From: Virgibacillus sp. LDC-1
Lineage (GTDB): Bacteria; Bacillota; Bacilli; Bacillales; Amphibacillaceae
DNA: 32,566 nucleotides
Direction of reading: 5' to 3'
NCBI RefSeq assembly: GCF_030137545.1
Contig: NZ_JARUVL010000022.1
Span: forward strand, 1 to 32,566
Shown here piece by piece: positions 1 to 7,907 of this stretch. The position numbers were made by a program, and so were the translations under genes. The stretch's first letter is position 1. Each line of letters begins with the position of its first letter. The notes below the pieces were generated by a model. The model was given only the letters and a program-made list of their open reading frames with translations. It made no database searches and was not told the origin of the DNA.

Positions 1-1
1 A

Positions 2-91
2 AGTGGCCATATCCAGAACTGGGCAATGGTTATGAACCAACTTCTTCTTCAAGATGAACTAAAAGATAGAGTGTTAAAGTATCTTGAGTAA
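2..91 (+). CDS. C-terminal fragment of a transposase, probably IS256 (mutator) family
   Basis: The reading frame is open from the left edge of the window to a TAA at 89-91. It encodes about 29 residues, including the stretch IQNWAMVMNQLL. The pattern I(R/Q)NW..V.NQL close to the C-terminus resembles the tail of IS256-family transposases. The stop is followed at once by an AT-rich end sequence reading GGGCTTGTCAAATAAAGTG on the minus strand, as expected for an insertion-sequence terminus. The rest of the gene lies outside the window, so the family call rests on a short segment and could be wrong. Confidence 0.4.
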   Translation, partial: SGHIQNWAMVMNQLLLQDELKDRVLKYLE

Positions 92-122
92 ATTAGAACT
101 TACACACTTTATTTGACAAGCC
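92..122. mobile_element. Terminal inverted-repeat end of the left-edge insertion sequence
   Basis: Read on the minus strand from about 122, the sequence starts GGGCTTGTCAAATAAAGTG and continues to the transposase stop. IS256-family ends typically begin G(G)GxxTGT and carry an AAAGTGT-like core. The element abuts the 3' end of the integrase pseudogene directly. The partner repeat is outside the window, so the exact boundary and any target duplication cannot be confirmed. Confidence 0.4.
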
Positions 123-1307
123 CTATTCATCCGTTTCCTCCTCTTTTTCTTCTTCATTTTCTTCTACTGAATTTAAATATTTTGTCATTTTTTCTAACTC
201 ATGCGATTCATAGATTGGTGTGATGTCTAAGTAGGTGTCAGCAGTGGTTTGAATTGTTCCATGACCTAGTCTTTTACTGACAAATAAGAGGTCTACTCCG
301 CCTTCAAGAGATAAGACTGCATGTGTATGTCTAAAAGCGTGTGTACCTTTGTATTCAACGCCTGCATCTATACAATATTTTTTTAACATTTCTCTTACAG
401 TTGATGGAGTCATGTAATTACCGTTATAGGTTTTAAAAATAAGGACGTCCTGGTGTCTGACAATTTTTTTGTATTTCTGAATACAGTCATTTTGAGTCTT
501 TCTGAACCATTGCAGCATTTCGAGTGTATCTTCATCAATCTCGATGTTTCTATAACTTGCAGGTGTCTTTAGAGACGTTAGATCGACATTGTTATTATTA
601 TCTCTACTAGTCTGTTTAGATATGTTTAAGCGATTATACTGAATATCACTCTACCTAAGAGCAAGTGCTTCGCTGATTCGTAGTCCAGTTCGAGATAAAA
701 AGAAAACGAGTGCATAATAAGGTTTGTATTCCGAATACCTTTGTGGTTTATGCTCTCGTAAGTATTTTAATAGTTTGTTTAACTCATTTAAACTATAATA
801 TTTTACATCTCTTTTTACATTTCTAAACTCATCAGGACGAGCAAAATTGACTCTTGAAGCAGGGTTTCTTTCAAGTACCTCCATGTGGTACATAGCATGG
901 TAAAATATATCTCTTAACACAGCCATATGCTTTAATCGTGTTCCATAAGTGTAGTTTTCATTTCCTTCATAAGAATTTACCCACTCAATCACATCGGTTC
1001 TATTTATATTAAAAACTCTTTTTTGTGCAAAATACGGTTCAATGTGTAATCTTTTAATAACTTCTAATTGTTCTAGTGTAGAATCTATTACTGTCCTTTC
1101 TTTTTGATCAAACCAACTGTCCACTACTTCTTGAAAACGTATGTTTCTATCAGTGATAGTTTTATTATAGTAAACTTTATTCTCAATTTCGGCAGCCTTT
1201 AATTGAGCTTCTTTTTTTGTTTTGAAAGTACCAATACCTTTTTGCACACTAACTATTGAGACTCACGCTTGCCATTTTCCAGTTTTAAGTTTTCTAAAAG
1301 TTGCCAT
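123..1307 (-). pseudogene. Tyrosine recombinase (phage/ICE-type integrase), inactivated by two in-frame stops
   Basis: The gene starts at ATG 1307 behind a GGGGGGTGG ribosome site and keeps one frame for 394 codons, the usual length of a phage or ICE integrase. The N-terminus (MATFRKLKTGKWQA) and the segment KGIGTFKTKKEA are typical of the AP2-like DNA-binding domain. A central SAM-like core-binding domain follows. The C-terminal catalytic domain has RTGLRISEALALR (first Arg), HAFRHTHAV (H-x-x-R), GHG and a Tyr in TADTYLD. Two stops interrupt the frame. A TGA at 1263-1265 falls where Arg (CGA) is expected. A TAG at 651-653 falls where Trp (TGG) is expected in ALALRW. Both are G:C to A:T transitions. 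The acidic C-terminal tail ends in a TAG that abuts the insertion-sequence end. Confidence 0.85.
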
Positions 1308-1329
1308 TCGTATTCCACCCCCCTAAAAA

Positions 1330-1464
1330 TTAAAAACTTGTAATTGCTTTTTTTAGTTTACCGACAATGCGAATATTCTGATCTGTATTTGGATCGTATT
1401 TTCTAGGAGGATATGTAGGATTTTCGCTGATTAATGTGAATGTACCATTATCCAAGTGGAGATG
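1330..1464 (-). pseudogene. C-terminal remnant of an S24-type (LexA/CI-like) phage repressor
   Basis: On the minus strand, about 44 codons encode a run including DNGTFTLISENPTYPP, RKYDPNTDQNIRIVG and KLKKAITSF, then TAA. This matches the last beta-strands of the S24 autoproteolytic domain of phage and ICE repressors (the 'RIVGKLV..' ending). Such repressors often sit beside an integrase gene of the same element, as here. The helix-turn-helix domain and catalytic Ser/Lys are missing. Upstream the sequence switches to an unrelated gene, so this is a deletion remnant. Confidence 0.55.
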
Positions 1465-1468
1465 GCTT

Positions 1469-1849
1469 TTAACTCAAATAAGATTGAAGGTAGTCAGTTG
1501 AGTCAAGAACAAGGACTGATTGCCCTGATTTTACTACAATTCTATGAACGGTAGTATCAAGACCTAAACCATATACAAATCGAATTTCAGCAACCACATC
1601 ATACTGATTTGCTTTAACATATAGGGTGCCTTTTCCATCGATTATTTTTAGTCTTTCTGTTCTCAGAGATTTCTTGGAGGTTTCGAATTTACAGTAATCC
1701 CAGCACCACCCTCCTACACCTGGGTCAACTATCGCTGTTGGAAAAACTACATCTAAATCATTCCCTACTTCTCCAACTTTAATCAGTTCTTCTGCTCCCG
1801 TATTATTTGGGAATACCACGAAAAATGATGCAATTAATAGTAGACTCAA
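1469..1849 (-). CDS. Small secreted protein of unknown function
   Basis: I do not recognise this protein family. The likely start is TTG at 1847-1849. The frame is open up to 1960, but the region around 1865-1880 carries a GGAGGGGGTGG-like ribosome site. An ATA or ATT nearer that site is an alternative start. The N-terminus KKYLSLLLIASFFVVFPNNTG followed by AEE is a classical signal peptide, with cleavage probably near TGA/AEE. The mature part is about 100 residues, contains GGWCWDYCKF (two Cys three residues apart) and ends in a beta-rich stretch. It lies inside the phage/ICE debris, divergent from the nucleotidyltransferase cassette. It may be element cargo, but no function can be assigned. 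Confidence 0.5.
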   Translation of the reverse strand: MSLLLIASFFVVFPNNTGAEELIKVGEVGNDLDVVFPTAIVDPGVGGWCWDYCKFETSKKSLRTERLKIIDGKGTLYVKANQYDVVAEIRFVYGLGLDTTVHRIVVKSGQSVLVLDSTDYLQSYLS

Positions 1850-2189
1850 ATATTTTTTAAATATTCCACCCCCTCTATATCCAAAAAATTCCACAATATA
1901 GAAAATATATGCTATAATGAAAATATATTCCATAATGAAAATTAAATTGATATTAAGCAATGGAATACTTTATTTAAACCTGTAAAAAATATATCTAATA
2001 CCTATTTTAATTCTATTACCACAATTTATTTGTATAAGAATAAAAATAATAGTTTGAGAAATGATTTTGAAATAAAAACTAAAAAAAGTTTCCTTTTAGC
2101 AATGATCATAAGTTGTTTTTCAAATGTTAAAGTATGCTTAGAGGTGTATAAACACCTTGAATTCAATGTCTTTTACTATTTAGTTAGGG
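1850..2189. other. AT-rich intergenic region between the secreted protein and the cassette
   Basis: This stretch separates two divergent genes. It is very AT-rich and contains several TATAAT-like words, for example at 1912-1917, without a convincing paired -35. A 61-codon frame on the plus strand (2030-2215, TTG start) overlaps the start of the nucleotidyltransferase gene. It has no ribosome site and no recognisable homology, so I do not call it a gene. It could be the eroded 3' end of a lost upstream gene. Confidence 0.4.
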
Positions 2190-3128
2190 GTGAGGATCTT
2201 CGACATCTTTTTTAAGATAAGTTCAAATTTGTACTTGAATAATCAGCAAAAAGTTATTGACGATATTGAAATAATTCTAGAAAAAAAAGGTTTTAATTTC
2301 TTATTAGATAACTTAGTGCACCATAAGATATTAAATTTCTTGATAGAAGATAAAACAATATTTCTGTTCTTATCTAAAAGGTTAGAGGGGAGTCAATTTG
2401 ACACATTATTGTTCTTGAATAAGGTGACAATGCTAAGAAATTCAATTCTCAAAAAGGATCTTGAAAAACTCTCCAAAGAAGAACTTGATTTAATTGTATA
2501 CAGAGGCTTTGTTGCTAATTTTAATTTTTATTCTAAGTCTGGTTTAAGAGTAATGAAAGATATAGATCTGTTTATTGATCGATTGGATAGCGAGAAAATT
2601 AATGCTGCATTAAACAATTTAGGTTATAAATATGGTTTTTTAGATGAAAGTGGTCATCTTATAAAAATTAATGACGAAAGGCATGAGAAAGAGAAGTCGT
2701 TTTACAAACAACATGTAATTACATTTGAGGGCGATTATATTGAAAACACTTTCAGCAAAACGAATTTATTTATAAAAGACAACAAGACCATCGTATTCTA
2801 CTCAGAAATAGAAGTAATTACGGAAATTATAGAGAAAGAACAAACATATGGAAAGAACAATTTTATCCCATGTAAATACTATTTGAAAGATATGAAGTAT
2901 ATGGGAATCTCACCAGCAGATGTGATCTATTTTACAACGTTAAAATTTGAAAGCGATTACAGTTCAAGAAAGCATTCCTGGGCTTATATTTATGAAATCA
3001 CCGAGACTATGAGAAACAGTAGAGTGAGCTTTGGTGAAATGGAAAATATCTTTAGTGCGCGGAATACAAGAGAATCTTGGCAATTTGTACGAAAGTATGT
3101 AACTGAATTTAGAAGTGAGGGTGATTAG
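2190..3128 (+). CDS. NTP_transf_5-type nucleotidyltransferase
   Basis: The 312-residue protein is predicted to transfer a nucleotidyl group. Residues 99-128 carry the family pattern: a Tyr-Arg-Gly stretch (VYRGFVANFNFYS), then RVMKDIDLFID with Arg120 and the paired metal-binding Asp124 and Asp126. This is the signature of PF14907, the uncharacterised nucleotidyltransferase group also found in some peptide natural-product clusters. The GTG start at 2190 sits in a weak GGGG context, so the first residues are uncertain. It is the first gene of a four-gene cassette, and its stop lies 1 bp before the TTG start of the next gene, indicating coupled translation. The substrate cannot be read from the sequence. 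Confidence 0.7.
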   Translation: MRIFDIFFKISSNLYLNNQQKVIDDIEIILEKKGFNFLLDNLVHHKILNFLIEDKTIFLFLSKRLEGSQFDTLLFLNKVTMLRNSILKKDLEKLSKEELDLIVYRGFVANFNFYSKSGLRVMKDIDLFIDRLDSEKINAALNNLGYKYGFLDESGHLIKINDERHEKEKSFYKQHVITFEGDYIENTFSKTNLFIKDNKTIVFYSEIEVITEIIEKEQTYGKNNFIPCKYYLKDMKYMGISPADVIYFTTLKFESDYSSRKHSWAYIYEITETMRNSRVSFGEMENIFSARNTRESWQFVRKYVTEFRSEGD

Positions 3129-3129
3129 T

Positions 3130-4041
3130 TTGAAAGATAATTACACATTTATTGTATTTTCTCCTGACGCAGTTGAACAGAAATTAGTTTATCCTATATT
3201 AAATTTTTTGGAAGAGGAACATGGTATATGTGCTGTGAAGCTCAAATACTTGAATATAAACTTACGGCAGTTAGAGCGGCTTTATCAAGAGCAAATCAAA
3301 AAAATGTCACCTAATTGGTGGTTAGTGGAAAAACTATTTTCATTGGGGCGAAGTATTGCAGTTCTTTTACATAATGAACATTCCAGTACGGATCTAAGTG
3401 AATATATAACAGCAATTAAAGGGAAGTCAGACCCAACCGTTTGTTCAACCGATAGTATTAGGGGGAAATTTGGAGCGGAAAATAGATTTATTAATCTAAT
3501 ACATACTCCCGACAACCATGATAGATGTAAAGAAGAAATTAATATATTTTTCACACCTATTGAAATAGAGGAGTCTAGATTAAGACCAAATCTATCATTA
3601 TTAGATGAGAATAACGGACATTCCAACTTACTGGATTTTTATGCCACGCTTTCTAGAGTGAAGAGAAGAATTCTATATTTATTTACTCAGGAAGAGCAGA
3701 GTGAATACCATGAATCGTTGGCAAAGTTATTCGTTGAAGAATATAACTTTCAACTTAAACAATTTAAAGGTAATAGTGACAGATTAGTAATTAGTGAAAC
3801 ATATAAGGAGCTCTTGATGCACCAAAAAGAATTCATAAGCAACATCGAAGACGAACACGATTTATTTTTGTTGCTAAAGAAACTAGTTTTACTGCCGTTT
3901 TACCATGAAATAAATATTTATGAAGAGTATGAACAAAAGAAATATAGTTGGGGACCGTTCTTAACTGAGTGGGAAATGCTTACTCTCCAAAGTGGCGTAA
4001 CAAAACCAATAAACTTACTGTTTGGAGGAGTTAATTCATGA
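3130..4041 (+). CDS. Nucleoside-diphosphate-kinase-like protein with a C-terminal extension
   Basis: Residues 1-145 align by eye with nucleoside diphosphate kinase. YTFIVFSPDAVEQKLV matches the first strand and KPD loop. A central Kpn-loop-like region precedes SIRGKFGAENRFINLIH, which matches the family's IRGDFG..x.N..H active site, putting the phospho-accepting His at 125. The loop reads SPD, so the conserved Lys of KPD is Ser here. An extra 160 residues of unknown helical type follow. Usual NDKs have about 150 residues and no such tail. The TTG start at 3130 is chosen because GAGGGTG lies 6-7 bases upstream, inside the end of the preceding gene. The NDK fold is well supported, but catalysis and substrate are uncertain. 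Confidence 0.65.
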   Translation: MKDNYTFIVFSPDAVEQKLVYPILNFLEEEHGICAVKLKYLNINLRQLERLYQEQIKKMSPNWWLVEKLFSLGRSIAVLLHNEHSSTDLSEYITAIKGKSDPTVCSTDSIRGKFGAENRFINLIHTPDNHDRCKEEINIFFTPIEIEESRLRPNLSLLDENNGHSNLLDFYATLSRVKRRILYLFTQEEQSEYHESLAKLFVEEYNFQLKQFKGNSDRLVISETYKELLMHQKEFISNIEDEHDLFLLLKKLVLLPFYHEINIYEEYEQKKYSWGPFLTEWEMLTLQSGVTKPINLLFGGVNS

Positions 4042-4742
4042 GACTTAGAAAAACCAAGAATTTTGTGGACTTAGAAATTGATTACGTTATAAAGCTAGGA
4101 GGCAGTTTAATAAGTGATATAGACCTAGCGAAGAATTTAGCTCAGTCACTTTCTGAAGTGGCAAAAGAATTTAGATTGGTCATTTTTCCTGGTGGCGGTC
4201 CAATCGATAATTATATCGAAAGTGTAGATAAACAGTTTCTATTAAATGAAATGACTCATCATCAAGCCTGTGCTAGAGCACAAGATCAAACTGGATTATT
4301 GTTTGCTAACTTTAATTTAGATGTATTTGAAACGACCGATAATTTTGCAGGTATCAAAGAGATTTTGGACAGAGGTAAAATTCCAGTGTTACTACCTTCA
4401 ACTTTAATCTTCTTATTAGATCCATTTGAAAAGAGTTGGAGCATTTCATCTGACTCGATGGGTGCATATTTTTCATCCCTTTTAGAAGCTAACAAATTTA
4501 TTATTTTAACAGATGTCGATGGAATTTATGACTCTGACCCTAAAAAATCTCCAACAGCCAAATTAATTCCTAAAGTTAGTGTGAATAGCTTATCAAGTGA
4601 AACTTCAGTTGATGAAACACTAAGTGAATTTCTATATAACGCACAAATGAATTGTTGGGTATTAAATGGTTATAAAAATCAAAATTTAATAGATTTTTTG
4701 CGCGGTAAAGAAAGCATCCACTCTGAAATAAATTATAAATAA
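4038..4742 (+). CDS. Amino acid kinase family (MfnE/FomA-like) small-molecule kinase
   Basis: The 234-residue protein shows the amino-acid-kinase fold motifs in order. These are IKLGGSLI at 18-25 (phosphate-binding loop), FPGGGP at 50-55, a substrate helix with MTHHQACARAQDQTGLL, SSDSMGA at 137-143 and ILTDVDGIYDSDP at 156-168 (nucleotide binding). The overall pattern is closer to small kinases such as MfnE or FomA, which phosphorylate phosphates or phosphonates, than to aspartokinase. No ACT domain is present. The ATG overlaps the previous stop (ATGA at 4038-4041) and follows a GGAGG site, so it is coupled to the NDK-like gene. The substrate is unknown. Confidence 0.7.
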   Translation: MRLRKTKNFVDLEIDYVIKLGGSLISDIDLAKNLAQSLSEVAKEFRLVIFPGGGPIDNYIESVDKQFLLNEMTHHQACARAQDQTGLLFANFNLDVFETTDNFAGIKEILDRGKIPVLLPSTLIFLLDPFEKSWSISSDSMGAYFSSLLEANKFIILTDVDGIYDSDPKKSPTAKLIPKVSVNSLSSETSVDETLSEFLYNAQMNCWVLNGYKNQNLIDFLRGKESIHSEINYK

Positions 4743-4815
4743 TAATGTTATGTTCTAATATTCTTGCGGTGGTATCGGTCGTAATACTATGAATTAGTTC
4801 AAAGGAGATAAACAA

Positions 4816-6006
4816 ATGCCTATTAAAATGGAAATGAAAGAAGTAAATGAGGAATTGCTACATTTAAATGAATACTTCTATAATCCGACAGAAGATATTG
4901 TGATGGAAAGAGGAGAGGGGATTTATTTATATGACTCTACCGGAAAAGAGTATATTGACTGCGCAGCGGCAACTTTCAATTTAAGTTTAGGATACAGCCA
5001 TCCAGAAGTAATAGAAGCTGTCCAGGGACAATTAAATGGTCTTGTTCACGTTACATCTACTTACATGACTGAGCCTGTTGCGAAATTAGTTGAAAAGTTG
5101 ATTGAAGTAACACCCAAAAGTTTAACTAAGATCCACCTCAAAGTATCTGGGGGATCAACAGCAAACGAAGGTGCTATAAAGATGGCTCAGAACTATCATG
5201 GTAAAGCTGGTGTGTTATCTCTGTTTCGATCACATGTAGGACAAACAATTTATACAATGAACGCTTCTGGTTTATCTTTCAGGCGTCAAAAGTTTCCAAA
5301 CCTACTTCAATCAGGGATAACACATGTACCTCCAGCATACTGTTATAGATGTTTTTATAATCAAACTCCTGATTCATGTGAGACTCTTTGTGTTTCAAGA
5401 ATAAATGAGTTTATTGATTATGGTAGTAGCGGAGATATAGCTTGTATGATTTTAGAACCTATTTTAGGTAACGGTGATAACATTATCCCGCCACCCGAGT
5501 ATTTTAGGAAACTAAGAAAACTAGCAGACGAAAGAAATTTTGCCTTAATCTTTGACGAGATCCAAACTGGTGTAGGTCGAACAGGTGAAATGTTCGCTGC
5601 GGATTACTTTGGTGTCGAACCAGATATCATGACAATCGCAAAGGGATTGGGTGGATCAGGCTTTCAAATTGCTGCGATAGCAGCAAGAGAGGAATATGCT
5701 AATTTGGAGGGCCATCATCATTCCTTCACATATGGATCTAACGTATTAGCTTCTGCAGCCGCACTAAAAACTTTAGATATTATAAGTCAACCTGAGTTTT
5801 TGGATAATATTAAAAACACAGGAGAATATATAGTTTCCTATTTACAGAAACTACAGAAAAATCATCCGTTCATCGGAGACGTGCGTGGCGCTGGATTAAT
5901 GATTGGCTTCGAAATTGTTGATGAAAACGGTGCTCCTGACCTAGAACTAACACACCAAATTACTAAATTGGCATTCAATACTTATAGTCTAAAGCATTCA
6001 ACTTGA
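4816..6006 (+). CDS. Class III (PLP) aminotransferase, 3' end replaced by an IS remnant
   Basis: This is a fold-type I, class III aminotransferase. It has YLYDSTGKEYIDCAAA, VSGGSTANEGAIK (PLP phosphate site), EPILGNGDNIIPP, FDEIQTGVGRTG with Asp247, and IAKGLGG with the PLP-binding Lys276. An insert has Cys176, Cys179, Cys188 and Cys192 (C-x2-C-x8-C-x3-C), seen in a subset of this family. AAAGGAGATAAACAA precedes the ATG. Homology continues to about residue 389 (base 5980). The last seven or so codons come from an inverted IS3-family orfA fragment, so some 40-60 C-terminal residues of a normal 430-450-residue enzyme are missing and activity is doubtful. It is the fourth gene of the cassette, 73 bp after the kinase. 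Confidence 0.75.
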   Translation: MPIKMEMKEVNEELLHLNEYFYNPTEDIVMERGEGIYLYDSTGKEYIDCAAATFNLSLGYSHPEVIEAVQGQLNGLVHVTSTYMTEPVAKLVEKLIEVTPKSLTKIHLKVSGGSTANEGAIKMAQNYHGKAGVLSLFRSHVGQTIYTMNASGLSFRRQKFPNLLQSGITHVPPAYCYRCFYNQTPDSCETLCVSRINEFIDYGSSGDIACMILEPILGNGDNIIPPPEYFRKLRKLADERNFALIFDEIQTGVGRTGEMFAADYFGVEPDIMTIAKGLGGSGFQIAAIAAREEYANLEGHHHSFTYGSNVLASAAALKTLDIISQPEFLDNIKNTGEYIVSYLQKLQKNHPFIGDVRGAGLMIGFEIVDENGAPDLELTHQITKLAFNTYSLKHST

Positions 6007-6202
6007 ATTGAACAGAATAAGTCTTATTTGTACCCCTACGTTTTAATCCGGATTCACCTAAATGTTTATACACTTTAACCCACTTTACTACGGTACTGTC
6101 AGAAGGAATGCTATACTTTTTAGCGATTGTCGGATAACCTCCTTCTCCTGCTAAATAAGCTTGTACCACCGCTAGCTTAAAAGCCAAGTCATACTTTGCA
6201 AT
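5975..6202 (-). pseudogene. IS3-family transposase OrfA fragment (helix-turn-helix part)
   Basis: Read on the minus strand, the frame encodes IAKYDLAFKLAVVQAYLAGE, then GGYPTIAKKYSIPSDSTVV and KWVKVYKHLGESGLKRRG. This is the two-repeat HTH of IS150-type OrfA, which binds the element ends. The usual initiator MAKY reads ATT-GCA-AAG-TAT at 6202, behind AGGGGTG, so either an ATT start is used or the start is mutated. The frame closes by chance at 5975 after crossing into aminotransferase DNA. Confidence 0.7.
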
Positions 6203-6253
6203 ACTAAAACACCCCTAGAGTTAGATTTTTTGGTCTAACTCTAGGGGTTCACA
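5978..6253 (-). mobile_element. Truncated IS3-family (IS150-like) element, left end only
   Basis: The outer end lies at about 6253. It reads TGTGAACCCCTAGAGTTAGA inward on the minus strand, comparable to the TGTACTGAACCC-type ends of IS150-like elements. Just inside, the 14-bp arms CCCCTAGAGTTAGA and TCTAACTCTAGGGG flank an 8-base CCAAAAAA loop and can form a hairpin. Only the end and the first part of orfA survive. The inner break is near 5978-5984, where the aminotransferase frame begins. orfB and the other end are absent. Confidence 0.7.
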
Positions 6254-6379
6254 TCAATTTGCTCTTTTACAATTAACTTTAAAATAGTCACGTACAACAT
6301 TTGTTCTCAACCATCTATCATTATGTTGATGAAATACTAAGTTGTCATCAGTTGGTTTATAGTTTTTAAATTTACAATA
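6254..6379 (-). pseudogene. Second tyrosine integrase fragment
   Basis: About 40 minus-strand codons encode YKPTDDNLVFHQHNDRW and LRTNVVRDYFKVNCKRAN before a TGA at the IS boundary. This matches the stretch just before the catalytic HxxR box of phage/ICE integrases (LVFH..NG..LRTNVVREYFK..CKRA). It corresponds in position to the DVLIFKTYNGNYMTPSTVRE region of the integrase pseudogene at 123-1307, but it is a different gene. Everything upstream and downstream is lost. The IS3 element apparently inserted into, or recombined with, this integrase. Confidence 0.55.
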
Positions 6380-6512
6380 CTATCATAGTAATTGTTCGTT
6401 TTGGACAAAAGACATTTATGGAAATACGGTTGGCTTAAATGAAAAGAAACAAAAAAATATAGTAGAGAACATGTGGAATCATTTAAAGATAAGTAGGGGA
6501 ATAGACGGTTGA
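6363..6512 (+). other. Coding-like remnant, unidentified
   Basis: The plus strand is open for 49 codons with a protein-like composition, including SFWTKDIYGNTVGLNEKK and NIVENMWNHLKISRGIDG, then TGA. There is no plausible start codon with a ribosome site, and I do not recognise the family. From 6513 to 6560 I see nothing beyond a G-rich run near 6535. The stretch between the IS end and the acyltransferase terminator therefore looks like degraded gene debris. Confidence 0.25.
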
Positions 6513-6560
6513 CGTGCCATTTCAGGACCACTTTAGGGGGGAGTTCCCTTATAGGGCGAA

Positions 6561-6586
6561 ATTAAAACCGCCGGTTCTGCCGGCGG
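6561..6586 (-). terminator. Rho-independent terminator of the acyltransferase pseudogene
   Basis: A perfect 7-bp GC stem (CCGCCGG / CCGGCGG, 6568-6586) with a five-base loop is followed on the minus strand by TTTTAAT. It lies 9 bp beyond the stop of the minus-strand acyltransferase remnant. Confidence 0.8.
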
Positions 6587-6594
6587 ATACTAAC

Positions 6595-7504
6595 TTAAAA
6601 TTCAAGTAATTTTTTCATGTAAGGTGTTTTTTTGATTACAAAAGAAATAGCTAATGAAGCAGATATAATTATAATTGTTTTAATAATATTACCCCATAGT
6701 TGTTCATGAGTTATTATTCCATATATTAGATCAATCAGAACATATCCAAGTATCCAATGGATAAAGTATATTCCTAAGGTATTGGTAGATATTTTTGTAA
6801 TCATAAAAGAAAGAAACTGGTTATTTATTTTTAGGTCTTTTAGTAGTCCGAAAACACCAGTAAATAGTTGATTACTAACATTAGTAAAAATCACACCTCT
6901 TAAAATCAATAGGATCCAACTATAAAAAAATAACAAATAATATTTTTTTATTTGTTTCTTTATAAAGATTTCGTTTGGATCCAATTATTCCACCAAAAAC
7001 AAAATAAAAAATAGCAAATGAATAATCACCAAAAGGGTTGAATTCTGTTAGATACTTTATATTTAAAGAACTTAAAGCAAATTTAATTTTAAGGATGTCG
7101 TATACGTATGAAAGTAGATTGATACCAAATGAGAAAAATAACAATATAGCTAGAATATAATAAACTATTTTCATGTTCGTTTTAAACAAATGAATAAATA
7201 CAGGCATTATAATATAAAAGGCTAATAGAGCATATAAAAACTAAAAATGATTTAAAGGTATTCCAGGAAATGAATTAATAAAAAATAAATTAATAAAATC
7301 AAGAAATCCATAATTTGAAACACCTAATTTAGGTATTAAAATAATAACAGTTATCACTTTCCAAAAATAAAATAAAAATAACAATTTCACTATTTTCCGA
7401 AAGTGGCTTTTAGAATCAAATTTTTTATTTAAAAAATAAAGGTACACCAACAGCGCTAAGAAGGTTAATAGAATAATTGAAATTCGGAAAATAAAACTAG
7501 ATCG
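6595..7504 (-). pseudogene. Acyltransferase-3 family membrane protein, degraded
   Basis: The minus-strand pieces together resemble the membrane O-acyltransferase family (PF01757; OafA/WecH type, acylating sugars or cell-envelope polymers). Hydrophobic helices alternate with IFRISIILLTFLALLVYLYF, FPGIPLNHF-x-FLYALLAFYII and TLGIYFIHWILGYVLI, the last being the typical final LG.Y..H helix. The gene has lost its N-terminus; the frame is closed at 7505, and no R-x-x-DIxRGIAIF-like start is visible beyond. It has a TAG at 7241-7243 where the HFWFLYAL motif expects Trp. A frameshift near 6930-6960 in poly-A/T runs (7 A, 7 T) moves the C-terminal third into another frame. It therefore cannot make a full protein. 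Confidence 0.75.
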
Positions 7505-7907
7505 TTACAAAAACCGATAAAATGTAAAAATAAATAACAAAAATCATAATATGTATGTGAAGATAGTAAATAAAATATGCCAAATATATTTTTTAAAATA
7601 GATCTGAAAAAGCCATATGAATCTATTTAGATCGTATCTTTTGTCGAAAACAATAATACCGTCTACATATTTTGGATATTTTTATAATTTTTGGTGATAA
7701 AAGAAGTTGGATGTCGTATAATGGAAATGAATGTCATATCTATTTAAATTAAATTTCTATTTTACTTTCGATGTTTGGACCATGTATGAGTTAGATTTAA
7801 TATTTTTGGCAAGTAAAATAGGGAATTTAATTATATTTATTCTATAATGAATGGATATTGATAGAAGGTAAGATAATGATTTGCTTCTTTATCCAGGAGG
7901 TGAAACA
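7505..7907. promoter_or_regulatory. AT-rich region upstream of the cas operon
   Basis: No gene is visible in this 400-bp AT-rich stretch. Two TATAAT hexamers, at 7717-7722 and 7843-7848, are candidate -10 boxes for the cas operon on the plus strand. Neither has a good -35 at the right spacing, so the promoter is probably weak or activated. AGGAGGTG at 7895-7902 is the ribosome site of cas3. Confidence 0.4.

Noticed and set aside
2030-2215. 61-codon plus-strand frame upstream of the nucleotidyltransferase
   Set aside because: It has a TTG start without a ribosome site, no recognisable family, and overlap with the next gene.
5975-6253. Possibility that this fragment and the element at 31931 are copies of the same IS
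   Set aside because: Both are IS150-like, but their end sequences differ beyond the first bases (TGTGAACCCCTAGAG versus TGTACTGAACCCATAAAG) and no coding part overlaps for comparison.
6470-6540. TGGCACG-like word resembling a sigma-54 promoter near the acyltransferase remnant
   Set aside because: Only TGGCACG is present on the minus strand; the TTGC half at the right spacing is missing.
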